Of a stretch of 7,885 nt of DNA, positions 1 through 5,837 are shown piece after piece (position 1 is the first letter of the stretch; every line of letters begins with the position of its first letter). Source of the stretch: Candidatus Peribacteria bacterium. Lineage in GTDB: Bacteria > Patescibacteriota > Gracilibacteria > Peribacterales > Peribacteraceae. The position numbers and the translations under genes were made by a program. The stretch lies in contig CAINWJ010000122.1 in NCBI GenBank assembly GCA_903854455.1, forward strand, positions 1 to 7,885. Direction: 5' to 3'. The notes below the pieces were generated by a model that saw only the letters and a list, made by a program, of their open reading frames with translations, had not been told where the DNA came from and did no database searches.

Positions 1-310
1 CACGGATGGCTGCCATCAGGGCTCGGCGGTCTTTCGTTGCTTGCACAACCTCGGCATGGAACGTGATGTTGCCGCAGCCGATGGCCGCAAATTCCGTGAT
101 GCGATCCGCGGGATTTGTCACCATCAAGTGAGCATCCAGCAGGAGCTTGGTTTTGATGCACTTCCCCACAGGCGCGCCGAAGCTCAGGTTCGGGACGAAG
201 TGTCCGTCCATCACGTCCAGCTGGAGCCACTCGCAGTACGGCTCGATCGAAGCGACCTCATCTTGGAGATGACCGAAATCGGCGGCGAGGATGGAGGGGG
301 CGATGATCAT
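1..310 (-). CDS. rpe: Ribulose-phosphate 3-epimerase, N-terminal part (cut by window edge)
   Basis: Interconverts D-ribulose 5-phosphate and D-xylulose 5-phosphate in the cytoplasmic non-oxidative pentose phosphate pathway. The visible 103 residues begin at ATG 308-310 and carry the family's N-terminal signatures in order: APSILAADF (4-12), LDVMDGHFVPNLSFG (31-45) and DAHLMVTNP (59-67), which belong to the first beta strands of the TIM barrel. Family enzymes run about 210-230 residues, so roughly half lies beyond base 1. Asp32, Asp35 and His61 are present. The residue two before Asp32, normally a metal-binding His (HxDVMDG), is Gln30. No Shine-Dalgarno precedes the start. The gene lies 72 bp downstream of rpiB on the same strand, so co-transcription is likely. 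Family assignment is secure. Activity with the Gln substitution cannot be judged from sequence. Confidence 0.93.
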   Translation of the reverse strand, partial: MIIAPSILAADFGHLQDEVASIEPYCEWLQLDVMDGHFVPNLSFGAPVGKCIKTKLLLDAHLMVTNPADRITEFAAIGCGNITFHAEVVQATKDRRALMAAIR

Positions 311-318
311 GGGAAATG

Positions 319-389
319 GAAAATTGAAAATTCATTGACGATTAATCTCAACACTACATTTACAATTTTCAATTTACAATTTTCAATTG
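319..389. repeat. Inverted A/T repeat with 7-bp period between rpe and rpiB
   Basis: The right arm (362-389) is a 14-bp unit, ACAATTTTCAATTT then ACAATTTTCAATTG, itself built of AATTTTC/AATTTAC heptamers. The left arm AAATTGAAAATT (321-332) is an exact 12-bp reverse complement of 364-375, giving a hairpin with a 31-nt loop. The right arm runs into the 3' end of rpiB and supplies its last Asn codon and TGA stop (383-388). The low-complexity palindromic design suggests a dispersed intergenic repeat. It has no U-tract geometry typical of a terminator. Confidence 0.6.
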
Positions 390-838
390 CTTTCGGCGTC
401 CGGAAATTGCCTCAGCCTCTTCTCATGTCTTCCTCCTTCGAATGCTGTTGAGAGGAAGATGTCGACCATCGTGCACGCCAGCTCCGGTGGCGTGACGCGA
501 CCGCCGAGGCTCATCATCTGCGCATCGTTGTGCTTCCGCCCCATCTCCGCGTCCCACTCACTGACGCAGCGTGCGCAGCGGATACCATGAACTTTGTTGG
601 CGACCATCGCTTCACCATTTCCGCTGCCGCCGAAGATGATGCCGGGACATTGGTATTCCTTGACCGCTGACGCCGCTTTGATCATGAATTCCGGATAATC
701 GCACGATTCCTCGGAGAAGCAGCCGCAGTCGACGACATCGATCTTTTTGGCAATCAAATGTTTCTTTACCGCTTCCTTGAGCAGGTAGCCGGCGTGATCG
801 GTGCCGAGGACGACGCGAGTCACTGGAACGGATGGCAT
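383..838 (-). CDS. rpiB: Ribose-5-phosphate isomerase B (Glu-base subtype)
   Basis: Interconverts ribose 5-phosphate and ribulose 5-phosphate in the cytoplasm, upstream of the rpe reaction. The 151-residue product matches the usual RpiB length of about 150. Visible motifs: GTDHAG (12-17, substrate-binding Asp14/His15), DYPEF (47-51), IIFGGSGNGEAMVANK (67-82), RKHNDAQ (101-107, His103) and EGGRHEKR (134-141). The catalytic Cys of E. coli-type enzymes (ICGTG) is replaced by Gly. The SGNGE motif instead supplies Glu76, as in Mycobacterium tuberculosis RpiB, where that Glu is the base. The ATG at 836-838 was chosen because it puts the Rossmann strand at residue 8. An in-frame extension to 955 only translates the repeat at 867-941. 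No Shine-Dalgarno is seen. It is divergent from tpiA and probably co-transcribed with rpe. Confidence 0.93.
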   Translation of the reverse strand: MPSVPVTRVVLGTDHAGYLLKEAVKKHLIAKKIDVVDCGCFSEESCDYPEFMIKAASAVKEYQCPGIIFGGSGNGEAMVANKVHGIRCARCVSEWDAEMGRKHNDAQMMSLGGRVTPPELACTMVDIFLSTAFEGGRHEKRLRQFPDAESN

Positions 839-866
839 AGGTGAAGCTTGGGATGAACGCACGATG

Positions 867-941
867 ATGGTTACATGGTTACATGGTTGCATGGTTTTCC
901 GCAATCGAAGCCAACCATGCATTTTGCAGCCATGCAGCCAT
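867..941. repeat. Inverted octamer repeat (ATGGTTAC/ATGGCTGC family) between rpiB and tpiA
   Basis: Four head-to-tail octamers, ATGGTTAC, ATGGTTAC, ATGGTTGC and ATGGTTTT, fill 867-898. After a 14-nt spacer the complementary pattern appears: AACCATGC (913-920), then GCAGCCAT twice (926-933 and 934-941). GCATGGTT (889-896) pairs exactly with AACCATGC (913-920). The whole block is an imperfect long hairpin made of a simple 8-bp period, and it occupies most of the divergent rpiB-tpiA intergenic region. Function is unknown: it may be a dispersed repeat or affect expression of both genes. Confidence 0.6.
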
Positions 942-963
942 TTTTCTCTGATCAATAATGGCT

Positions 964-969
964 TACACT
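964..969 (+). promoter_or_regulatory. Putative leaderless -10 element for tpiA
   Basis: TACACT lies exactly 6 nt before the ATG at 976, which would place transcription initiation at or next to the start codon. No convincing -35 or Shine-Dalgarno is visible. The same TAYACT-N6-ATG layout occurs upstream of dprA, which raises confidence in both. Confidence 0.45.
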
Positions 970-975
970 CTTGCT

Positions 976-1731
976 ATGCACCCCAATCGCAAACCTCTGA
1001 TCGCCGCCAACTGGAAGATGAATGATCCGCCAGTAGGATGTTACACGAGCGATTCCCCATTCCGTTCGCTGCCGGGTGTGGATGTGTGGGTTTTCCTGCC
1101 GTTCATAGAATGGTATGGCGCACACAATGCGGGTCTCGTGTACGGAGCACAGTGCGGTCGACCAGAGCCTCAGGGTGCTTTTACGGGCGATATAAGCATG
1201 CTCATGCTCAAACATCAGCATTTTCATGCTGTGCTTTGCGGCCACTCGGATCGCCGACACTTTCATCAAGAATCCGATGCGTTCATAGCTGAGCAGGCAA
1301 CTGCGGCGTTGGAAGTGGGGCTTATTCCGATTGTATGCATCGGAGAAACCGAAGCTGAGCACGATGCCGGAAAAACAACCGATGTTCTGAAGCGTCAACT
1401 CAAGCCAGTGATTGATGTCCTGACTGCCCACCACTCACTGCCCACCACTCACTTCATTCTTGCGTATGAACCCGTCTGGGCCATCAGTCGCGGTGATCCG
1501 AACAAACCGGCAGCCACAGCCAAGGACGCACAGGACATTCACGCACGTATCCGATCACTGCTCCCGAAGGATCGCCAGGCGACCACACGCATTCTGTATG
1601 GTGGTTCGATGAAAGGATCGAATGCCGCGGAGTTACTTGCTCAGCCGGACATTGATGGCGGATTGGTGGGAGGAGCGTCACTGAAGCTCGAGGATTTCCG
1701 GAAGATTGTGGAGGCGGCGGAAAGTAGATAG
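976..1731 (+). CDS. tpiA: Triosephosphate isomerase
   Basis: Interconverts dihydroxyacetone phosphate and glyceraldehyde 3-phosphate in glycolysis; cytoplasmic (beta/alpha)8 barrel, normally a dimer. Numbered from ATG 976 (251 aa, normal family length), the catalytic residues are Lys14 in AANWKMN, His90 in CGHSDRR and Glu165 in AYEPVWAI. VCIGET (120-125), YGGSMKG and LVGGASLK (phosphate binding) are also present. Oddities: the near-invariant GHSERR reads GHSDRR, loop 6 ends AISRG rather than AIGTG, and the stretches after strands 1 and 2 look shorter than usual, implying reduced helices alpha1 and alpha2. An in-frame ATG at 958 adds six residues. I prefer 976 because of the TACACT-N6 spacing and the family N-terminus. 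It is divergent from rpiB and converges on dprA. Confidence 0.94.
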   Translation: MHPNRKPLIAANWKMNDPPVGCYTSDSPFRSLPGVDVWVFLPFIEWYGAHNAGLVYGAQCGRPEPQGAFTGDISMLMLKHQHFHAVLCGHSDRRHFHQESDAFIAEQATAALEVGLIPIVCIGETEAEHDAGKTTDVLKRQLKPVIDVLTAHHSLPTTHFILAYEPVWAISRGDPNKPAATAKDAQDIHARIRSLLPKDRQATTRILYGGSMKGSNAAELLAQPDIDGGLVGGASLKLEDFRKIVEAAESR

Positions 1732-1747
1732 CAAATGCTCCGCGCCT

Positions 1748-1794
1748 GGGAACGGGCGCTCCCCTTAAGCCATGAATAAGGAGCAGCCGTTCCC
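1748..1794. terminator. Long hairpin between convergent tpiA and dprA
   Basis: GGGAACGG (1748-1755) pairs with CCGTTCCC (1787-1794). Inside it, GCTCC..TTA (1758-1767) pairs with TAAGGAGC (1777-1784) around a 9-nt loop. An alternative hairpin CAGCCG (1785-1790)/CGGCTG (1795-1800) overlaps the 3' arm. Position between two converging genes suits a bidirectional transcription stop or RNA 3'-end stabiliser, but there is no clear T-run on either strand, so intrinsic termination is only inferred. Confidence 0.45.
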
Positions 1795-1812
1795 GGCTGC
1801 GTCAGCAATTGA

Positions 1813-2901
1813 TCATGCCCTCACCCACTGTCCCGCGCCTACATTCCTTACCACGCCTTTCAGTTCAAGAATCGTGAGAGTGGCGTTTGCAGCAGCCGCA
1901 TCGAGTTTGGATTTCACCACGAGGTCATCGAGTGACTGTGGCATGGTACTGAGAGATCCGAAGATCTTTGTTTCTTCCTCCGATCCGGCCACGAATGTCG
2001 GGCGGTCGCCGAGTGGCAGTGTCGGTGAAACGACACCGAGTTCCGTCAGGATTTCCGATGCGTCGGTGATGAGTTTGGCTTGCCCACGACTGATGAGCTG
2101 GTGACACCCGCGGTAGTTGGGGTCGAAGAGCTGGCCGGGAACGGCGAAGACATCTCGGTTGTAGTCCAGTGCCAGATCGGCAGTGATGAGCGATCCGCTG
2201 CCCTCCGCCGCTTCCACGACAACGGTTCCGAGTGACAGTCCGGCGATGATTCTGTTGCGAGCCGGGAACGTGTACTGGTCGGGCTGAATGTCGAGCGGGA
2301 ATTCGGATAGAAGCAGACCACCTGCCTTGACGATCTCATCCGCCAGCTTGGCGTGCGCTTTCGGGTAGATCATGCCGAGTCCGTGCCCCAGCACCGCGAC
2401 CGTCGGTCCGCCGATTCGCAGTGTCTCCCGCGCAACTTCCGCATCGATGCCATACGCAAGTCCGCTCACGGTGACGACACCTGCAGCGACGAGCGGAGGA
2501 ATCAGATGTGATACGACCCTTCGTCCGTACTCGCTCATCTCCCGTGCACCGACCAGTGCGATGCACGGATCACCCAGAACCTTCAGATTGCCACGTACGT
2601 AGAGGAAGACGGGTGCATCCGGTATCTGTTTGAGCAGAGGCGGATACTCATCCTCATCGATTGCGATCAGCCGAAGATCGCGCTTCTTGAGCTCCGTCTG
2701 GTACATCGCCTCATCAAATTCATCCAGACGATTGAGTATGAGCAGCGCCGTCTCCTCCTTGAGCCCTAGTTCTCGCAGGAGATCAGGAGTGAGATGTTTA
2801 ACCGCTTCTTCCAGGGTATCGAAACGATCGAGAAGGGTCGTGAGGCGCTTGCTGTTGAGCGCGTTCATCCATGACCACTGCAATTTGGTGAGGTGTTCCA
2901 T
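1813..2901 (-). CDS. dprA: DNA processing protein DprA/Smf
   Basis: Binds incoming single-stranded DNA in the cytoplasm during natural transformation and loads RecA. The 362-residue protein has the full domain order. Residues 1-70 form a helical HhH/SAM-like N-terminal region. The Rossmann-like core covers about 77-290, with IALVGAR (114-120), VSGLAYGID (145-153), LLLSEFP (196-202), FPARNRIIAGLS (212-223), EGSGSLITA (233-241), FAVPG (252-256) and GCHQLISRGQAKL (265-277). A C-terminal winged-helix/DML1-like tail covers about 312-360. All phosphate-loop and glycine motifs look intact and length is typical. The start ATG (2899-2901) is preceded by TATACT and exactly 6 nt, with no Shine-Dalgarno. 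It is convergent with tpiA, and no other competence gene is visible here. Confidence 0.95.
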   Translation of the reverse strand: MEHLTKLQWSWMNALNSKRLTTLLDRFDTLEEAVKHLTPDLLRELGLKEETALLILNRLDEFDEAMYQTELKKRDLRLIAIDEDEYPPLLKQIPDAPVFLYVRGNLKVLGDPCIALVGAREMSEYGRRVVSHLIPPLVAAGVVTVSGLAYGIDAEVARETLRIGGPTVAVLGHGLGMIYPKAHAKLADEIVKAGGLLLSEFPLDIQPDQYTFPARNRIIAGLSLGTVVVEAAEGSGSLITADLALDYNRDVFAVPGQLFDPNYRGCHQLISRGQAKLITDASEILTELGVVSPTLPLGDRPTFVAGSEEETKIFGSLSTMPQSLDDLVVKSKLDAAAANATLTILELKGVVRNVGAGQWVRA

Positions 2902-2907
2902 GGGGCG

Positions 2908-2913
2908 AGTATA
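2908..2913 (-). promoter_or_regulatory. Putative leaderless -10 element for dprA
   Basis: On the minus strand TATACT is followed by CGCCCC and then the dprA ATG. Initiation about 7 nt past the hexamer would fall on the start codon. No strong -35 is recognised. The spacing is identical to that of tpiA. Confidence 0.5.
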
Positions 2914-2955
2914 TCCACGAATCAGTGTGTTGCATGAGAATCTATTCCCGATCTA

Positions 2956-2984
2956 TTGCCAAGCAGCTGATTCATCCCCAGAAT
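2956..2984 (+). promoter_or_regulatory. Possible sigma70-type promoter for tRNA-Thr
   Basis: TTGCCA (2956-2961), a 17-bp spacer and CAGAAT (2979-2984) give 5/6 and 4/6 consensus matches, about 40 bp before the mature tRNA 5' end. It lies in the divergent gap between dprA and the tRNA. Confidence 0.35.
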
Positions 2985-2998
2985 AAGCTGCGCTTCCT

Positions 2999-3018
2999 GT
3001 TCTTTCCTGTAAAAGAAC
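2999..3018. other. Small inverted repeat just before tRNA-Thr
   Basis: GTTCTTT (2999-3005) and AAAGAAC (3012-3018) form a 7-bp stem with a 6-nt loop, 7 bp upstream of the tRNA. It would lie in the tRNA 5' leader if the promoter at 2956 is real. A processing signal or operator is possible; chance is also possible. Confidence 0.3.
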
Positions 3019-3025
3019 AACCTGT

Positions 3026-3101
3026 GCCGCTGTAGCTCAGCTGGTAGAGCAACGGTATCGTAAACCGTGGGTCACCGGTTCAATTCCGGTCAGCGGCTCC
3101 A
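3026..3101 (+). tRNA. tRNA-Thr(CGT)
   Basis: A complete 76-nt cloverleaf decoding ACG. Acceptor GCCGCTG (3026-3032) pairs with CAGCGGC (3091-3097). D-stem GCTC/GAGC (3035-3038, 3047-3050) encloses a GG-containing loop. Anticodon stem ACGGT/ACCGT (3052-3056, 3064-3068) has loop ATCGTAA with anticodon CGT at 3059-3061. T-stem ACCGG/CCGGT holds loop TTCAATT. The discriminator is T3098 and CCA (3099-3101) is genomically encoded. All stems pair perfectly, so this copy should be functional. A damaged near-copy follows 2 bp later. Confidence 0.95.
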
Positions 3102-3103
3102 CA

Positions 3104-3207
3104 ATGATTTTAGCTCAGCTGGCCACGTCGTTCGCGAACGACGTGGCTGGTAGAGCAACGGTATCGTAAACCGTGGGTCACCGGTTCAATTCCGGTCGTC
3201 GACTCCA
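3104..3207 (+). pseudogene. tRNA-Thr(CGT) pseudogene with D-loop insertion
   Basis: TAGCTCAGCTGG (3111-3122) and the 51 bases 3147-3197 are identical to 3033-3044 and 3041-3091 of the intact tRNA, so D-arm, anticodon arm and T-arm are preserved, including anticodon CGT. The 5' acceptor position holds ATGATTT (3104-3110), which cannot pair with the 3' strand CGTCGAC (3197-3203), although T plus CCA follow. The D-loop is split by an extra 28 nt, a palindrome plus a duplicated CTGG. The 3' acceptor resembles the common tRNA-Thr CGTCGGC strand, so this copy may be a recombinant of two Thr tRNA genes. It is very unlikely to yield a normal tRNA. Confidence 0.8.
3119..3150. repeat. Perfect 24-bp palindrome flanked by CTGG direct repeats
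   Basis: Bases 3123-3146 are a perfect palindrome with half-site CCACGTCGTTCG, interrupting the D-loop of the tRNA copy. CTGG stands on both sides (3119-3122 and 3147-3150), while the intact tRNA has a single CTGG at that place, which is the footprint of an insertion with a 4-bp target duplication. As RNA, CTGG/CTGG also pair through wobbles, extending the stem to about 14 bp with a CGCG loop. Confidence 0.75.
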
Positions 3208-3279
3208 TCCTTCGCACAGCAAGTCTGTAGCTCATACCCTCTGCAGAACATCCGGATTCTCTGCTACCGTATTCTTCGT

Positions 3280-5034
3280 ATGCTGTCGAAAATTCCTGAG
3301 CGCTGGTTACTCCTTCTCTGGAAGAGTCTCATCGCGGTTGTCGGTGGCGTGCTCATCTTCTCACTCACACAGCATTTTCTCTTCGAGCTCGCAGGTGCTT
3401 TCAATGATGACACGCCGGTGTACTGGGCGGTGGGTCGCGGGATGGTCAACGGTCTGCGTATCTACACCGATCTGCTGGAGATCAAACCCCCCGGCATCTT
3501 CCTCGTCGGTGCATTGTCCTATGCACTCACGGATACCATGATCATCGGGCACCTGATCCAGGGATTGGTGATCGTGCTGCTGCCTCTGACGGTCATCCTG
3601 CCGTTTCTCCGCTTGAGTCCGCGCTCCATGACCGTGCGATGGCTCAGCAGTCTGGCACTGGTGATCGGGTTTGGCGGATGCCTGGCACTCTACAGTGCAC
3701 TCCGGAGTGGAGCGTTTCAGACGGAGTCATTCGGTGCGGTGTTCGCCTGTGCGTATGCCGGTACCATCTTCCTTCTCCGGGAGCGGAGAAGCCGAATGTT
3801 GACCGTGCTCAGCGGATTTTTCTTCTTCGGTGGCATTCTGTTCAAGGAGCCGTTCGCCATCGGCATGGTGGCTGCCGGATTGCTCGTGTGTCGTGAGTGG
3901 CGGGACATCGTACGACTCGTGATCATCCCCGCAGCCATCGGAGGCATCTTCTTCCTCCTGACGCTCTTGGTACTGGGTGCGCTGGATCCATACTTCACGG
4001 TCTACCTCCCCTTCATGACAGGGGAGCGCACCCAGCGCTGGGGCTCTCCGTTCAGTCGCGCTGCGTTGCTGGAGATGACGTGGACGAATCTGTGGACGTT
4101 TTCCCCCTTCTTCGCACTATCCATCGTGGCACTGTGGATTGCCTTCGCTGCTTGGACAACTCGGCTGCATCTGCCCGGGAATCCTCGTCGCTGGATTCCA
4201 TTCCTTCTACTCCTCGCATCTGTACCACTCATCGCGTACGGGTATCAGACCATCCGCATTCCTCCCAATGCGCAGGGTTATGCGATGGCGAAGGATCCTC
4301 TCATGATCACGGTCGGTGTCATCGCTCTCCTTGGTTCTGCGTACGCGCTAGTTCGTCCCTGGGCCGATCAATGGTGGATGGTAACGCGCATATTCTTCGC
4401 TGTACTCATGGTGGCGTGCACCGGCTACACGGCAGGGTTATCCGGAGAGTTCGTCGGGCATCACTTCCTCTTCATCCTGCCGGCGTACACGGCACTCGCA
4501 CTCTGCGTCGTTCTCGATGTCGCTCGGGAGGCAGATCGTTTGTGGAGTCGGATCATTGCGGGCATTGCGCTACTCTCCATCGCTGCCGCACTGTTCAACA
4601 CGAAGGTGGACTTCGTCGCCCAAGCTGCCTGGCAGAAGGATTCGTGGGATCGCGAGACGGCTCTTGCCGCCCAGGTGGATGCGGTGATGGATGCGTGCGG
4701 GTACTCGCAGTACCTCATCATGAATGAAATCGGCAGCAACGTCTTCGGGTTCACGAAGCACTCGCCACTCGGTCCCATCTTCTTCCAGCACAGCCTCGCG
4801 ACCGGGTACATCCAGTTCGCACGGATGTACGTCGATGAGCTCCAGAAAGCCGATCTCATTCTGACGAAATGGAACGTCGGTCGGCCGCATCTGACGGGTG
4901 TGTACGATTATGTGAAGAATGATTTCACTGAGACGCCTCCCGCGTGTGCCGGTGCCTCGTTCCATCAGCCCGACAATGGTTTCAGGCTTCTCTTCCGACT
5001 CCGACGGACGCCCTTCCAGATACAATTTCAATAA
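3280..5034 (+). CDS. Polytopic GT-C glycosyltransferase (GT39/PMT_2/ArnT-like)
   Basis: Predicted membrane enzyme moving a sugar from a lipid-phosphate carrier to an extracytoplasmic acceptor; donor and acceptor cannot be told. The 584 residues start with a membrane helix (about 11-30). An outer loop follows with the GT-C acidic pair DD (43-44) and the family-like segment GLRIYTDLLEIKPPGIF (58-74). I count roughly ten to twelve hydrophobic segments up to about residue 437, then a soluble C-terminal domain (about 441-584), presumably outside. The ATG at 3280 has no Shine-Dalgarno; TACCGT (3265-3270) or TATTCT (3270-3275) could be a close -10. A family 2 glycosyltransferase follows 37 bp downstream on the same strand, suggesting one envelope or surface-protein glycosylation unit. 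Superfamily assignment is good; exact family is uncertain. Confidence 0.8.
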   Translation: MLSKIPERWLLLLWKSLIAVVGGVLIFSLTQHFLFELAGAFNDDTPVYWAVGRGMVNGLRIYTDLLEIKPPGIFLVGALSYALTDTMIIGHLIQGLVIVLLPLTVILPFLRLSPRSMTVRWLSSLALVIGFGGCLALYSALRSGAFQTESFGAVFACAYAGTIFLLRERRSRMLTVLSGFFFFGGILFKEPFAIGMVAAGLLVCREWRDIVRLVIIPAAIGGIFFLLTLLVLGALDPYFTVYLPFMTGERTQRWGSPFSRAALLEMTWTNLWTFSPFFALSIVALWIAFAAWTTRLHLPGNPRRWIPFLLLLASVPLIAYGYQTIRIPPNAQGYAMAKDPLMITVGVIALLGSAYALVRPWADQWWMVTRIFFAVLMVACTGYTAGLSGEFVGHHFLFILPAYTALALCVVLDVAREADRLWSRIIAGIALLSIAAALFNTKVDFVAQAAWQKDSWDRETALAAQVDAVMDACGYSQYLIMNEIGSNVFGFTKHSPLGPIFFQHSLATGYIQFARMYVDELQKADLILTKWNVGRPHLTGVYDYVKNDFTETPPACAGASFHQPDNGFRLLFRLRRTPFQIQFQ

Positions 5035-5071
5035 TCGATCGTCACTGTCCTGTATCGTGCAGGTAATAGTC

Positions 5072-5785
5072 ATGACTATTTCCATCATCATCCCGGCACA
5101 CAATGAGGAGAAGTATTTGTCAGCGTGTCTCCAGAGCATCAGAGATCATCGGACTCAGCAGGTCATCGAGGTGATCGTCGTCGACAACGCCAGTACGGAC
5201 AAAACCGCGGATGTCGCGAAAAAATTTCCCGATGTGCGGGTAATCAGAGAAGAGCGCAAGGGTTTGACCTTCGCTCGTCAGAGAGGATTTCTGGAAGCGC
5301 ATGGAGAACTGATCGCGAACGTGGATGCCGATACACGGGTATCACGTCACTGGTTTGAGATTCTGGAGAGGCGATTTGCTGAGCATCCAGGGCTGATCGG
5401 GCTGTCGGGACCGTACGATTACTACGATCTGTCAGCCTGGAAGCGTTTTTTCGTTGGGTTGTACTGGACGTTCCTTGCCGTTCCCGCGTGGTGGATCACC
5501 GGAGCCGTCATGGTCGGCGGTAACTTCGTTGTTCGCAGAGATGCCCTTCAGCGCATCGGGGGCTTCGATACGAGCATCGCCTTCTACGGGGAAGATGCGG
5601 ATCTTGCGCGGAGATTACATAAGATTGGTACCGTTCGTTTCGATCGCCGGTTCATCATTCAGTCTTCGGGAAGGCGGTTGCAGAGTGAAGGAATCATCAA
5701 AACCACATGGACGTACATCGTGAATTATCTGTCGGAAATATTCTTGAAGCGTCCGGTGACGAAGAAGTACACGGATGTGCGGTAG
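5072..5785 (+). CDS. Family 2 glycosyltransferase (GT-A fold)
   Basis: Transfers a sugar from a nucleotide-sugar donor at the cytoplasmic membrane face; substrate unknown. The 237 residues show the GT2 layout: SIIIPAHNEEKYL (4-16) as the nucleotide-binding start, VVDNASTDKT (36-45), the metal-binding DAD (85-87) in ANVDADTRV, GGNFVVRRDAL (149-159), and the acceptor/base motif GEDADLARRL (173-182) with Glu174-Asp175. A mildly hydrophobic stretch (about 127-147) may touch the membrane, but there is no clear transmembrane tail. The ATG at 5072 starts directly on the first beta strand; an in-frame ATG at 4919 would overlap the GT-C gene by 116 bp and add 51 residues unlike the family. AGG at 5061-5063, 8 nt before the ATG, is the only Shine-Dalgarno-like match in the window. 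It is probably co-transcribed with the GT-C gene and could build a lipid-linked donor for it. Confidence 0.9.
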   Translation: MTISIIIPAHNEEKYLSACLQSIRDHRTQQVIEVIVVDNASTDKTADVAKKFPDVRVIREERKGLTFARQRGFLEAHGELIANVDADTRVSRHWFEILERRFAEHPGLIGLSGPYDYYDLSAWKRFFVGLYWTFLAVPAWWITGAVMVGGNFVVRRDALQRIGGFDTSIAFYGEDADLARRLHKIGTVRFDRRFIIQSSGRRLQSEGIIKTTWTYIVNYLSEIFLKRPVTKKYTDVR

Positions 5786-5806
5786 GGCGATCAGAAGCTT
5801 ATCGGC

Positions 5807-5832
5807 ATATCACTGTGCTGACTTTGTGATAT
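5807..5832 (+). other. Hairpin 21 bp after the GT2 stop
   Basis: ATATCAC (5807-5813) pairs with GTGATAT (5826-5832) around a 12-nt loop. It could mark the transcript end of the glycosyltransferase unit, but it is AT-rich and lacks a T-run, so a terminator call would be weak. Confidence 0.3.
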
Positions 5833-5837
5833 TCAAG

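Noticed and set aside
839..955. N-terminal extension of rpiB to an upstream ATG
   Set aside because: It only translates the octamer repeat, and RpiB proteins begin close to the GTDHAG strand.
3041..3197. tRNA attachment sites of an integrated element (51-bp direct repeat)
   Set aside because: Copies are only 106 bp apart, enclose no genes, and no integrase is present.
3897..4727. 276-codon open frame on the plus strand
   Set aside because: Lies wholly inside the GT-C gene in another frame, and its His/Arg/Cys-rich translation is the usual shadow of a GC-rich membrane protein gene.
4919..5071. N-terminal extension of the GT2 gene
   Set aside because: It would overlap the GT-C coding sequence, and the first GT2 beta strand begins right at ATG 5072.
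4570..5139. 189-codon minus-strand frame opposite the glycosyltransferases
   Set aside because: It is antisense to two well-supported genes and has no recognisable motif.
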